DNA of 64,000 nucleotides from the NCBI GenBank assembly GCA_963782445.1, contig CAWAJM010000002.1, positions 62,001-126,000 on the forward strand. Reading direction: 5' to 3'. This document shows positions 1 to 8,288 of this stretch, in pieces. Source of the DNA: ZC4RG20 sp963782445 (GTDB lineage: Bacteria > Pseudomonadota > Gammaproteobacteria > Steroidobacterales > Rariloculaceae). The notes under the pieces were generated by a model. The model ran no database searches, was not told the DNA's origin, and saw nothing but the letters and a program-made list of their open reading frames with translations. The position numbers and the translations under genes are program-made. The number at the start of each line of letters is the position of its first letter. The first letter of the stretch is position 1.

Positions 1-1868
1 TGGATCAGGACCTCGCCGGGCGCATCGCGGCGTCCAGCGCGCCCGGCGACCTGCACGAGCGTTTGCGCGAGGCGCTCGTCGCTGCGGAACTCCGTGCCGA
101 ACAGGCCCTGGTCCGCGTTGAGCACGCCGACGAGGGTCACGCGGGGGAAGTCGTGGCCCTTCGTCAGCATCTGGGTGCCGACGAGGATACGCGTCTCGCC
201 GCGGCGCACGTCCGCGAGCACGGCGTCGAGCGCGCCCTTGCGCGCCGTCACGTCGCGGTCCAGGCGGCCGATCTTCTGCTCCGGGTACAGGGCGTGCAGC
301 TCGTCCGTGACGCGCTGTGTGCCCGCGCCGACGGCCATGCGCTCGGCGCCGCAGCCGGGACACGCCCAGTGCAGCGTCTGGGCCGCGCCGCAGTGGTGGC
401 AGCGCAGCGCCCCGTTGGCCGCGTGCACGGTCAGGCGCGCGTCGCAGCGCGCGCATTGCGCGACGTCGCGGCAGTTCGGGCAGAACAGCACGGGCGCAAA
501 GCCGCGCCGGTTCAGAAACAGCAGCACCTGATTGCCGGCCGCTAGGTGGCGCTCGACGGCCGCGACGAGGGGCGTCGAGAGCGCGCGCCGGCTCGCGTGC
601 CGATTCAAATCGACGATGCGCACGGCCGGATGGCCCGCCGAGCCGATGCGGTTCGGCATCTCCAGCAGCCCGTAACGGCCGCTGCGCGCGTTGTGGAAGC
701 TTTCGAGCGAGGGTGTGGCCGAGGCCAGCAGCACGGGCACGCCGAGGCGGCGCGCACGCAGCACGGCGAGATCGCGCGCGGAGTAGCGGAATCCTTGCTG
801 CTGCTTGTACGACGGGTCGTGCTCCTCGTCGACGATCACGAGGCCCGGCCGGCCGAGCTCGGAGAACACGGCCGAGCGGGTCCCGACGACGACGGCGGCC
901 TCGCCGGCGCGCGCGTGGCGCCAGGCCGCGAGCCGCTCGCGATCGGTCAGCGCCGAATGGACGATGGCGAGCCGCTCGCCGAGCCGTGCGCGCAGGCGAT
1001 CGACGAGCTGCGGCGTGAGGCCGATCTCGGGCACGAGCAGCAGTGTCTGGCGGCCCGCGCGCAGCTCCTCGGCGATGAGCCGGAGGAAGATCTCCGTCTT
1101 GCCGCTGCCCGTGACGCCGTAGAGCAGAAAGCTCGAGTAGCCGGGCGGGCGGCCGGCCAAGGTCTCGAGCACGCGGCGTTGGTCGGCCGTGAGGTCGGGC
1201 AGCGCGGCCGAGCCGCCGCCGGCCTCGCCGGCAAGACCGCGCGCCGAGTCGAGGGCACCGGCCGAGACTGCATCGCAGCGCTCGGCCCAGCCCTTGGCCG
1301 CTAGCCGGGCGAGCACAGCGGGCGCGATGCCGGCCTCGCGCAGCGCCGCAGCCGATGCGGGGCCCGAGCGAGCCAGGAAGGTCAGGGCCGCTACCTGCCG
1401 CGTCGCTCGGCCGGCCAGCGCCTCGGGCGCCTGGGCGGCCCCGGCCGGCGTGAGGCGCCAGGGGCGTTCTGCCGCCGGCACGACGGCCCGCCCTTTGCGC
1501 AGCAGGCCCGGGACGGCATGGCGCACGACTTCGCCGATCGGATGGTGGTAGTAGTCGGCGGCCCAACGCAGCGTCGCGAGCAGCTCGGGCCCGACGAGCG
1601 GTTCCGGGTCGAGGGCCTCGATGACGGGCTTGAGCCGTTCGCGCGGGACCGCGGTCTCGACGCCGGCGGCGAGGACGACCCCGATGCGCCGGCTGCGGCC
1701 GAAAGGCACAGCCACGCGGGTGCCCGGCGCCGGGGCCGGCTGGGCGCCGGTCCATAGATAGTCGAACGTCTCGGCGAGCGGCACGGGCACGGCGACGCGC
1801 AGCACGCCGCCCTCGAGACCCCGGCGATCGCGCGCCGCGGCAGCCGTGGCCGGTGCCGCCGGACTCAT
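1..1868 (-). CDS. priA: Primosomal protein N' (replication restart helicase PriA), 3' end beyond the window
   Basis: PriA is a DNA helicase that recognises stalled forks and reloads the replisome. The frame reads from the ATG at 1868 to the left edge, giving 622 residues; the family has about 730, so roughly 110 C-terminal residues are missing. Visible features are Walker A GVTGSGKTE near residue 250, the DEEH helicase box near 343, the motif LLASATPSLES, and paired cysteines from about 460 to 505 (CPNC, CARC, CHHC, CPGC) that bind zinc in this family. The conserved GTQMLTKGHDFP segment follows. The gene points away from the sigma factor gene at 1991. Identity is certain; the first 15-20 residues are poorly conserved, so the start could be slightly downstream. 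Confidence 0.96.
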   Translation of the reverse strand, partial: MSPAAPATAAAARDRRGLEGGVLRVAVPVPLAETFDYLWTGAQPAPAPGTRVAVPFGRSRRIGVVLAAGVETAVPRERLKPVIEALDPEPLVGPELLATLRWAADYYHHPIGEVVRHAVPGLLRKGRAVVPAAERPWRLTPAGAAQAPEALAGRATRQVAALTFLARSGPASAAALREAGIAPAVLARLAAKGWAERCDAVSAGALDSARGLAGEAGGGSAALPDLTADQRRVLETLAGRPPGYSSFLLYGVTGSGKTEIFLRLIAEELRAGRQTLLLVPEIGLTPQLVDRLRARLGERLAIVHSALTDRERLAAWRHARAGEAAVVVGTRSAVFSELGRPGLVIVDEEHDPSYKQQQGFRYSARDLAVLRARRLGVPVLLASATPSLESFHNARSGRYGLLEMPNRIGSAGHPAVRIVDLNRHASRRALSTPLVAAVERHLAAGNQVLLFLNRRGFAPVLFCPNCRDVAQCARCDARLTVHAANGALRCHHCGAAQTLHWACPGCGAERMAVGAGTQRVTDELHALYPEQKIGRLDRDVTARKGALDAVLADVRRGETRILVGTQMLTKGHDFPRVTLVGVLNADQGLFGTEFRSDERLAQTLVQVAGRAGRRDAPGEVLI

Positions 1869-1990
1869 GTCAACCACGGCGCGCCGTCCGCGTTATGGGC
1901 TCTGGTTAGGCTCAGAATTGTGGTTCAATTCGGCAGCAGGATGAGCGCCTACGATAGCAGTAACCGAGGCAGCCCGACCGGTTCCCGCTC

Positions 1991-2584
1991 ATGCAACCGG
2001 CAGCCCTGAAATTGTTGCCCACGTCAGCCGCAGCGGACCAACCGGCGGTCGATCCGGCCGTCGAGCTGGAAGCGTTTCTGCGCGAGGTCCAGGCCCGCGC
2101 CTATCGCATCGCGGTTCTCGAGCTGCGGGACGCGGACGAGGCGCTCGATGCCGTGCAGGAGTCGATGATCCGGCTCGTGCGGCGCTACGCGGCGCGGCCC
2201 AGCGCGGAGTGGCGGCCGCTGTTCTACCGGATCCTCAAGAATCGGATTCGCGACGGCCAGCGCCGGCGGGCCGTGCGTAACCGCATTATCGGCTTCTTCG
2301 GATTCGAGGGCCCCGGGGAGCGCGATCCGATCGCCGAGGCGCCCGCGCCGGACTGCGACGATCCGCTCGAGACGCTCTCGCGCGAGGCCGCAATGCACGC
2401 GCTCGAGGCCGCGCTGCATGCCTTGCCCGACCGCCAGCGCGAGGCATTCGTGCTGCGGAATTTCGAGGGGCTCGACGTTGCGCAGACAGCGCTCGCGATG
2501 GGTTGCTCGGAAGGCAGCGTCAAGACGCACTACTCGCGAGCCGCGCGGCGGCTTCGGGAACTGCTCGGAGATCACTGGTCATGA
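1991..2584 (+). CDS. RNA polymerase sigma factor, sigma-70/ECF type
   Basis: This 197-residue protein has a region 2 helix block at about residues 35-85, including DADEALDAVQES and a YRILKNRIRD segment. After an acidic linker comes a region 4 helix-turn-helix at about 140-190 (LPDRQREAFVLRNFEGLDVAQTALAM, key residues R, E, F, V and the later GCSEGSVKTH). That is the two-domain layout of ECF-like factors, with no region 1 or 3. The stop overlaps the start of the next gene (ATGA at 2581-2584), so the two are translationally coupled. The adjacent small membrane protein and secreted protein suggest an envelope-related regulon, but the target genes cannot be read from here. Confidence 0.9.
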   Translation: MQPAALKLLPTSAAADQPAVDPAVELEAFLREVQARAYRIAVLELRDADEALDAVQESMIRLVRRYAARPSAEWRPLFYRILKNRIRDGQRRRAVRNRIIGFFGFEGPGERDPIAEAPAPDCDDPLETLSREAAMHALEAALHALPDRQREAFVLRNFEGLDVAQTALAMGCSEGSVKTHYSRAARRLRELLGDHWS

Positions 2585-2988
2585 ACGATAAACCTGTCGG
2601 CTCACAGCTCGCGCTCGAGCAGCGCGCCCGCAAGGCGTTCGCGCACAGCGTCGCCGAGCTCGACGCCCCGACCCTTGCCGGGCTCACGCGCGCCCGCCGC
2701 CGGGCGCTGGGCGGCCTCGAGACCCCGCGGCCCGTGCTGTTCGCCGGCCGCGCACCTTGGATTGCGGCGGGCGTGGCGGCCGCGATCGCGCTGTCATTCG
2801 CCTGGCTGCTGCCCGACAACGGGCCGCAGGCGCCGCAGCGCGCCGTGCCGCTCGCCGCCTCGCCGGACGGCGAGCTCCTGCTGAGCCAGGACGAGCTCGA
2901 CATGATTCAGGATCTCGACTTCTACTCCTGGCTGGACGCCCAGGCACGGCGCGAGCCGCCGCGCAGCTCTGACGGCGGAATCGGCTGA
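2581..2988 (+). CDS. DUF3619-like single-pass membrane protein, candidate anti-sigma factor
   Basis: The protein has 135 residues from the ATG at 2581, which overlaps the sigma factor stop. A cytoplasmic N-terminal part rich in charged residues is followed by one membrane segment at about residues 58-76 (IAAGVAAAIALSFAWLL) and a short acidic C-terminal part with SQDELDMIQDLDFYSWLD. This topology and position match small membrane proteins of the DUF3619 type that sit between a sigma factor and a DUF3106 gene. An anti-sigma role is inferred only from coupling and topology; no zinc-binding anti-sigma motif (HxxxCxxC) is present. Confidence 0.75.
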   Translation: MNDKPVGSQLALEQRARKAFAHSVAELDAPTLAGLTRARRRALGGLETPRPVLFAGRAPWIAAGVAAAIALSFAWLLPDNGPQAPQRAVPLAASPDGELLLSQDELDMIQDLDFYSWLDAQARREPPRSSDGGIG

Positions 2989-2996
2989 GGACCGCC

Positions 2997-3509
2997 GTGC
3001 GGCGCGCGCAAGCACTCGCTTTGTTTCTCGGCGCCATGCTGTTGCTCGGCGCGGCCCTCGTGCGCGCCGACGACGGCATTGCCTGGAAGGATCTCAGCGC
3101 CGCACAGCGTACTTTGCTGGCCCGGCAGGAGGCGGCATGGGCCCACCTGCCGCCTGCCAGGCAGCGCCAGCTCGCGGCCAACGCGCAGCGCTGGCTCGAC
3201 ATGACGCCCGCCGAGCGCGCGCAGGCCGAGCAGCGCTTCCACCGTTGGCAAAGTCTCACGCGCGAGCAGAAGCAGGCGCTGCGCCGGCGCTTCTCGACCT
3301 TCGAAGATCTGCCGCCCGACGAGCGCGACCGTATTCGTGAGGCCTACAAGCAGTTTCGCGAGATGCCCCCCGCGCGCCGGGAGGCGCTGCGGAGACGTTT
3401 TCAGGCCATGACGCCCGAGGAAAGGCGGCAGCTGCGCGAGCGGAGGTTCGGGCAGGATCCGCGCGGCGGCGGGCCGCTGGGCCACCCGCCCGGCCCGCCG
3501 CCGCGCTGA
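2997..3509 (+). CDS. Secreted DUF3106 family protein
   Basis: The 170-residue product begins at GTG 2997 with a signal peptide (RR, then a hydrophobic ALFLGAMLLLGAALV core, likely cleaved after VRA). The mature part is almost entirely repeated short helical units of the type 'W..L...QR..L' and 'M.P.ER..LR.RF', typical of DUF3106. The C-terminus is a Gly/Pro/Arg tail. It starts 8 bases after the upstream stop and so belongs to the sigma factor operon. The repeats resemble periplasmic metal- or protein-binding helical proteins such as CpxP relatives, but no function is established. Starting at the later ATG (3034) would remove the positive n-region, so GTG is preferred. Confidence 0.82.
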   Translation: MRRAQALALFLGAMLLLGAALVRADDGIAWKDLSAAQRTLLARQEAAWAHLPPARQRQLAANAQRWLDMTPAERAQAEQRFHRWQSLTREQKQALRRRFSTFEDLPPDERDRIREAYKQFREMPPARREALRRRFQAMTPEERRQLRERRFGQDPRGGGPLGHPPGPPPR

Positions 3510-3710
3510 GTCTTCGGCGAGACCGCGCGCCCCGCCTCCGCGCCCCGCGGGCGCGGCCGTGTGGCCCCAGCGCAACCGCGAGTCCACGAGGCGGGGCCCC
3601 TTCCGTGCCCGCGCGCCCGGTCGGCGGCAGGCGGCCGGCCGTTTTCCAAGCAATTGATAATCTGCACGATCTCGGAGACACTTGGGAGGTCCACTGCTCG
3701 GCTGACTGGA

Positions 3711-4343
3711 ATGGAGCCTCAACTTCGCTCGCTAACCCAGGAAGTGCTGCGGACCGATGTCGCGGGCATGCCCCTCGAATGGATCGACTACCGGATCGCG
3801 GCGACGCTTTACCACACGCAGCAGGTGGCTTATGCGTGCGGGTCGCCGATCTACACCATACGGGGCGGCCATAATGCGCGCTCGGGTTTGCGCAGCGCGA
3901 TCCGCATCAACTCGATCATCGCCACGCGCGGCGAAACACACAGCTTCGAGCGCAATTCGGCCGGCTACGTTCCGCCGCTGAACAACCACACGCTGTTCAA
4001 GCGCGACGCCAACCTGTGCTTGTACTGCGGCGCGCAGTTCCGCTCCTCGGACCTGACGCGCGACCACGTCACGCCGCTGAGCCAGGGCGGCCGCGACGCC
4101 TGGACCAACGTAGTCACGGCCTGCCGCCGCTGCAACAACCACAAGGGCGGCCGCAAGCCCGAAGAGGCAAATATGCAGCTGCTCGCGGTCCCATTCACGC
4201 CGACGTATGCCGAGTACATCTATCTCAAGGGGCGACGCGTGCTCGCGGACCAAATGGAATATCTGCTCACGCACTTCCCGCGCACGAGTCCGCTGCACGC
4301 ACGGCTGCGCGGGCATCTGGCCCGCGCAGCCGTGCGCCGCTAG
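3711..4343 (+). CDS. HNH endonuclease family protein
   Basis: This 210-residue protein carries a classic HNH nuclease core at about residues 100-150: CLYCG, then DHVTPLSQGG, WTNVV, CRRCNNHKG. The two CxxC pairs form the structural zinc site, and the DH, N and H residues are the metal and catalytic ligands. The rest resembles the family of stand-alone HNH proteins found widely in bacterial chromosomes. The start is taken at ATG 3711 (MEPQLRSLT), because the upstream in-frame sequence is low-complexity and not protein-like. Its cellular substrate is unknown; nothing nearby suggests a restriction or toxin system. Confidence 0.88.
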   Translation: MEPQLRSLTQEVLRTDVAGMPLEWIDYRIAATLYHTQQVAYACGSPIYTIRGGHNARSGLRSAIRINSIIATRGETHSFERNSAGYVPPLNNHTLFKRDANLCLYCGAQFRSSDLTRDHVTPLSQGGRDAWTNVVTACRRCNNHKGGRKPEEANMQLLAVPFTPTYAEYIYLKGRRVLADQMEYLLTHFPRTSPLHARLRGHLARAAVRR

Positions 4344-4360
4344 GCGTCCGTCCGGCGGTC

Positions 4361-5230
4361 GTGCTTCCGGCCGACGTCGCGGAGGCCCTCGCGACACAGG
4401 GCGTCGAGCCGACCGGCGCGCCTTGCCGACGCGTGGGCGGCGGGAGCGTCAACCGCGCGCTGGCCGTGCCGACGGCCGCGGGCCCGCTGTTCGTGAAGCT
4501 CAATGCGCCGGGCCGCGTCGATCTCTTCGAGGCCGAGGCCGACGGCCTTGCAGCGCTCGCCGGCGTGCAGGCCGCGGCCGTCCCGGCCGTCGTCGCACTG
4601 GGCCGCACGGCGTCGGCGGCTTATCTCGCGCTCGAATGGATCGAGCTCGGAGCGGGCTCGGCCGCGGCCGAGCGCGCGCTCGGCCGAGCGCTGGCGCGCC
4701 AGCATGCCGTCACGGGAGAGGCTTTCGGCTGGCATCGGGATAACTTCATCGGCACGACGCCGCAGCCGAACGCGCCCGCCGAAAGCTGGATCGCGTTCTT
4801 CGCCGAGCGCCGACTCGGCCACCAGCTCGCGCTGGCCGAGCATCGCGGCCTGCCCCGGCGCGTCGCGGAGGCCGTTCGACGCCTGGCGGCCAATCTCCCC
4901 GCCTTTTTCCCCGGCGGTGAGCCCGCGCCGGCGCTGCTGCACGGCGACCTCTGGGGCGGCAACTGGGGCGCGGCGCCGAGCGCCGTCCCATGTCTCTTCG
5001 ATCCGGCCGTCTACTTCGGGGACGCCGAGGCCGATCTCGCGATGACCCGGCTGTTCGGCGGCTTCGGCCCGGCTTTCTACGAGGCCTACGAGGCGCTGCG
5101 GCCCGCGGCGCCGGGCGCCGCAGCGCGCGTCGATCTCTACAACCTCTACCATCTGCTCAACCACTTCAATCTGTTCGGCGCGGAGTATCTGCCGTCGATC
5201 GAGGCGGCGCTCGGTCGAGTCCGGGTCTAG
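4361..5230 (+). CDS. Fructosamine kinase family protein (FN3K-like)
   Basis: The product has 289 residues from GTG 4361, 17 bases after the HNH gene. It has the aminoglycoside phosphotransferase-like kinase fold. A nucleotide-binding N-lobe contains VGGGSVNRAL and LFVKLN (the lysine is the probable ATP-binding residue). The catalytic loop is LLHGDLWGGNWG near residue 190, and the metal-binding FDPAVYFGDAEADLAM follows. These motifs are diagnostic of fructosamine kinases, which phosphorylate protein-bound ketoamines for deglycation. The gene ends within 4 bases of the convergent VOC gene. The exact substrate is an inference from the family. Confidence 0.92.
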   Translation: MLPADVAEALATQGVEPTGAPCRRVGGGSVNRALAVPTAAGPLFVKLNAPGRVDLFEAEADGLAALAGVQAAAVPAVVALGRTASAAYLALEWIELGAGSAAAERALGRALARQHAVTGEAFGWHRDNFIGTTPQPNAPAESWIAFFAERRLGHQLALAEHRGLPRRVAEAVRRLAANLPAFFPGGEPAPALLHGDLWGGNWGAAPSAVPCLFDPAVYFGDAEADLAMTRLFGGFGPAFYEAYEALRPAAPGAAARVDLYNLYHLLNHFNLFGAEYLPSIEAALGRVRV

Positions 5231-5934
5231 TCGGCCTCGATGAGGAACACTTCGAGCCCGCCCGGGAGCCGCAGCGCCGCAGAGTCCGGTCCGCCGACCG
5301 GCGCCGGCCGGCGTAGGCGCGCACCCTTGGCCTCGAGGTAGGCCGCCCGCGCGGTCAAGTCGCGGGCGCGGAACGTCAAGGCGGCGCGAAACCGCATGGT
5401 CTCGTGGAGGCCGAGCGTGAGCCCGTGGCCCGCGAGGCGCACGTAGGGATGCGGCGACCCGCCGCGCGCCTCGGCCGCCAAGCCGAGCCGCTGCCAGAAC
5501 GCCGCCGCGCGCTCGAGCGACGCGGCGGCGACGCTGAGCTCGAGCAGATCTCCGCACACGGCCACGAGGCCGGCGGCCTCGGGCGGCATCGGCGCCCCCC
5601 GCGCCTCGACGAGCAGCACCAGCAGGCCGTCCGGGTCGCGGAAAGCCGCGCGGTGAAAGGCCTCGGGCGCGAGATCGAGCGATTCGAACTCGACGCCGGC
5701 GCGGCGCAGCGGGCGCACGTGGTCCTTGAGATCGGGCCGCACGAACGTCGGCGCGGGCCCTTCGACCTCGGCATCGTGCAGGCCGACGCGGACATGGCCG
5801 TCCGAGAGCACGGCGTAAGCGCCGCCCGGAACTTCGGGTGCGCGCGTGTCGACGAGCCCCAAGGCCGCATAATCGGCCAGGGTCGCGGCGGTCGGCGGGG
5901 CGCCGACCGAGAACTCGAGAAACCGGCCCAACAT
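5227..5934 (-). CDS. VOC (glyoxalase/dioxygenase-fold) family protein, two domains
   Basis: The 235-residue protein from ATG 5934 contains two vicinal oxygen chelate half-domains, residues about 1-115 and 125-235. Each has the beta-alpha-beta-beta-beta pattern and ends in a hydrophobic strand (FRDPDGLLVLLVE and LRLPGGLEVFLIE). The first half retains a DPDG turn; metal ligands are not obvious in the second. This fits a glyoxalase or bleomycin-resistance-like protein of unknown substrate. It converges on the FN3K-like gene, and the two stops overlap by 4 bases. Confidence 0.85.
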   Translation of the reverse strand: MLGRFLEFSVGAPPTAATLADYAALGLVDTRAPEVPGGAYAVLSDGHVRVGLHDAEVEGPAPTFVRPDLKDHVRPLRRAGVEFESLDLAPEAFHRAAFRDPDGLLVLLVEARGAPMPPEAAGLVAVCGDLLELSVAAASLERAAAFWQRLGLAAEARGGSPHPYVRLAGHGLTLGLHETMRFRAALTFRARDLTARAAYLEAKGARLRRPAPVGGPDSAALRLPGGLEVFLIEAD

Positions 5935-6026
5935 CGAACTCGACCTCCTCACGGCCGCTCCGTCGGAGCACACCGGTCGGCCGAATCTGGCAGAATTCGC
6001 TGCCCGTTCCAAGCAGCCCCTTCCCA

Positions 6027-6914
6027 ATGTTCGCCGAGCTCGCCGGTATTCTTCTGCCCGTCTTCTGCCTCGCCGGCGTCGGCTACGGCTGGCGCCGGCT
6101 AGGCTTCGCGTTCGAGCGCGAGTTCGTGACCAACCTCATCATGAACCTCGCGGGCCCGTGCCTCATCGTCTCGAGCCTTTCGCATCTGTCGACGCCGCTG
6201 CACGAGTTCGTGACGATGACGCTCGCGGCCATCACCACGCTCGCGGCCATGATCGGCCTCGGCGTCTTGGTGCTGAAGCTCGCGCGTCTGCCCGTGCGCT
6301 CGTTCCTGCCCACGCTCGCGATTGGCAACACCGGCAACCTGGGTCTGCCGCTATGTCTGTTCGCTTTCGGCCAGCCCGGTCTCGGTCTCGCCGTCGCCGT
6401 CTATGTCACCAACTCGGTCGGACAATTCACGGTAACGCCGATGCTCCAGAGCGGTATGCCGATCCTGCGCACGTTGCGATCGACGCCCGTCGTCTACGGC
6501 GCGGTCATCGGAGTGGGGCTGCTCGCGACGGGCACGCCTCTGCCGGCCTGGCTCGACACGACGATCGGCCTGCTCGGCGATCTCATGATCCCGCTCATGC
6601 TGCTGGCGCTCGGCCATACGCTGGGCGGCCTGCGGGCGCACCGTCTCGGCCTCGCCTCGGCCATGGCCGCCGGCCGCCTCGCGCTCGGCCTGGGCGTCGC
6701 CCTCGGCGTCGGCCGGCTATTCGGTCTGCACGGCCTGCCGCTGGCCGTGCTCGTGCTGCAGGGGGCGATGCCGAGCGCCGTCTTCAACTACCTGTTTGCG
6801 GCGCGCTACGACCGCCATGCCGACGATGTCGCGGGTGCGGTGCTGATCTCGACGTTTCTCGTGGCGTTCTCGCTGCCGTGGCTCGTATCGTACGTGCTTG
6901 CGTTGAGCCGCTGA
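6027..6914 (+). CDS. AEC family transporter (auxin efflux carrier-like permease)
   Basis: A 295-residue integral membrane protein from ATG 6027. About ten hydrophobic segments are visible in two five-helix halves separated near the middle, with the halves starting ELAGILLPVFCLAGVGYGW and PVVYGAVIGVGLLA. The NTGNLGLPL signature at about residue 103 is characteristic of AEC permeases, which export or exchange small organic acids. Start codons upstream lie in non-protein-like sequence. A hairpin follows at 6928-6947. The transported compound cannot be told from sequence. Confidence 0.9.
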   Translation: MFAELAGILLPVFCLAGVGYGWRRLGFAFEREFVTNLIMNLAGPCLIVSSLSHLSTPLHEFVTMTLAAITTLAAMIGLGVLVLKLARLPVRSFLPTLAIGNTGNLGLPLCLFAFGQPGLGLAVAVYVTNSVGQFTVTPMLQSGMPILRTLRSTPVVYGAVIGVGLLATGTPLPAWLDTTIGLLGDLMIPLMLLALGHTLGGLRAHRLGLASAMAAGRLALGLGVALGVGRLFGLHGLPLAVLVLQGAMPSAVFNYLFAARYDRHADDVAGAVLISTFLVAFSLPWLVSYVLALSR

Positions 6915-6927
6915 TCGGCGCCCTGCA

Positions 6928-6947
6928 CAGACCGCGACGGCGGTCTG
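6928..6947. terminator. Hairpin between convergent genes
   Basis: An 8-bp stem (CAGACCGC / GCGGTCTG) with a 4-base loop lies between the AEC transporter stop and the ntrX stop. It could stop transcription from both sides, but no T-run is present on either side, so factor-independent termination is uncertain. Confidence 0.45.
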
Positions 6948-6950
6948 CGC

Positions 6951-8288
6951 CTACTCGTCGAGGGTCTGCCGGAAGTCCACGCCGAGCGAGCGCAGCTTGC
7001 GGTAAAGGTGCGTGCGCTCCATGCCGACGCGCTTCGCGAGTTGCCCGACCTTGCCGCCGCAGAGCTGCAGCTGCTGCTGCAGGTAGGCGCGCTCGAAATG
7101 CTCGCGGGCCTCGCGCAGCGGCAGCGCGAGCAGATCCTGCTTGACGAGCGGCTCGCTGTCCGGCGCGGCCGAGGCGAGCTGGGCCTCGACCTCTTCGAGG
7201 TCGATGTTCTCGCCGCCGCCGAGCACGAGCAGACGCTTGACGAGATTCTTGAGCTCGCGCACGTTACCGGGCCACGGATAGTTGCGCAGGCGGTTCTGGG
7301 CCGCGACCGTGAAACGCCGGAACGGCAGTCCCTCGCCGTCGACGAGCGAATCGACCTGGTAGCGCAGCAGCTCGGGGACGTCCTCGGCGTATTCCCTGAG
7401 CGGCGGGACGCGCAGCACGATGATGGATAGATGCGAGAGCAGCTCGCGTTTGAATATTTCGTCGCGCTCGAAGCCCGGCGGCGCGCTCGCGACGATGCGC
7501 ACGTCGAACGGCTGCTTGGCGACGGCGCCCGCCGGCATGTACTCGCCCTGCTCCAGCGCGCCGAGCAGCAGCTGCTGTGCGGCCGACGAGACGTCCTGCA
7601 GCTCGCTGACGAAGAGAATGCCGCCGTTGGCCCGCTCGAGCAGGCCCGGCTCCGTGCCGTCGCCGAGCAGCACCGCGCGGTAGCCGAGCTCCGTGAGCTC
7701 GCTGCCCGTCGCGATGACGAACGGGCCGTTGGCCCGATCGCTGCGGCTCGCGAGATAGCGCGCGAAGGCTTCGCGGCCGCTGCCGGGCTCGCCCGTCAAC
7801 AGCGTGTGCGCGTCGTGCTGAGCGACGCGCGCGACCTGCTCGCGGAGCCTGCGCATGGTCTGGCTCTTGCCGACGGGCGCGAGCATGGGCGGCACGAGGT
7901 GGCGGCGCTTCGGGCGCGAGCGCCGGTCCGCGAGGGCCGCCTCGACGACGCGCAGCAGCTTGGCGAGCGAAACGGGCTTCTCGATGAAATCGACGGCCCC
8001 GAGCCGCGTGGCCTCGACGGCGGCGTCGACGGTGCCGTGGCCGGACATCATGACGACGGCGCCGGGCATGTCGCCGTCCGCCCATTCCTTGAGCAGCGAG
8101 ATGCCGTCGGTATCCGGCATCCAGATGTCGAGCAGGGTCAGATCGTAATCCTGCCGGCCGCGGGCTTGCCGCGCCTCCTCCGCATTAGCGGCCTTCGTGA
8201 CTTCATAGCCTTCCTCGCTGAGGATCTCATCGAGCAAGGCACGGATGTTCGCTTCGTCGTCGACAACCAAGATCCGCGCGTTCTTCAT
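6951..8288 (-). CDS. ntrX: NtrX-like response regulator with a degenerate sigma-54-activator AAA+ domain
   Basis: The 445-residue protein has a receiver domain (D10, D11, phospho-acceptor D54, K104), a central AAA+ region at about 140-380 and a C-terminal FIS-type helix-turn-helix (QLAKRVGMERTHLYRKLRSL). It overlaps ntrY by 4 bases, so the two form a sensor-regulator pair of the NtrY/NtrX family linked to nitrogen or redox control. The ATPase core is damaged: Walker A reads GEPGSGREA (Lys replaced by Arg172), Walker B reads ILFVSEL (Asp replaced by Ser228), and the GAFTGA loop that contacts sigma-54 is absent, with RAVLLGDG in that region. The PWPGNVREL segment is intact. It probably regulates by DNA binding rather than by remodelling sigma-54 polymerase. 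Confidence 0.93.
   Translation of the reverse strand: MKNARILVVDDEANIRALLDEILSEEGYEVTKAANAEEARQARGRQDYDLTLLDIWMPDTDGISLLKEWADGDMPGAVVMMSGHGTVDAAVEATRLGAVDFIEKPVSLAKLLRVVEAALADRRSRPKRRHLVPPMLAPVGKSQTMRRLREQVARVAQHDAHTLLTGEPGSGREAFARYLASRSDRANGPFVIATGSELTELGYRAVLLGDGTEPGLLERANGGILFVSELQDVSSAAQQLLLGALEQGEYMPAGAVAKQPFDVRIVASAPPGFERDEIFKRELLSHLSIIVLRVPPLREYAEDVPELLRYQVDSLVDGEGLPFRRFTVAAQNRLRNYPWPGNVRELKNLVKRLLVLGGGENIDLEEVEAQLASAAPDSEPLVKQDLLALPLREAREHFERAYLQQQLQLCGGKVGQLAKRVGMERTHLYRKLRSLGVDFRQTLDE

Noticed and set aside
3640..3665. AT-rich patch before the HNH gene as a promoter (GATAAT)
   Set aside because: A -10-like sequence is present but no -35 at proper spacing, so I do not list it.
4340..5971. 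543-codon minus-strand frame spanning the kinase-like and VOC genes
   Set aside because: It crosses two real genes in the wrong frame and is Arg/Ala-rich low-complexity sequence.
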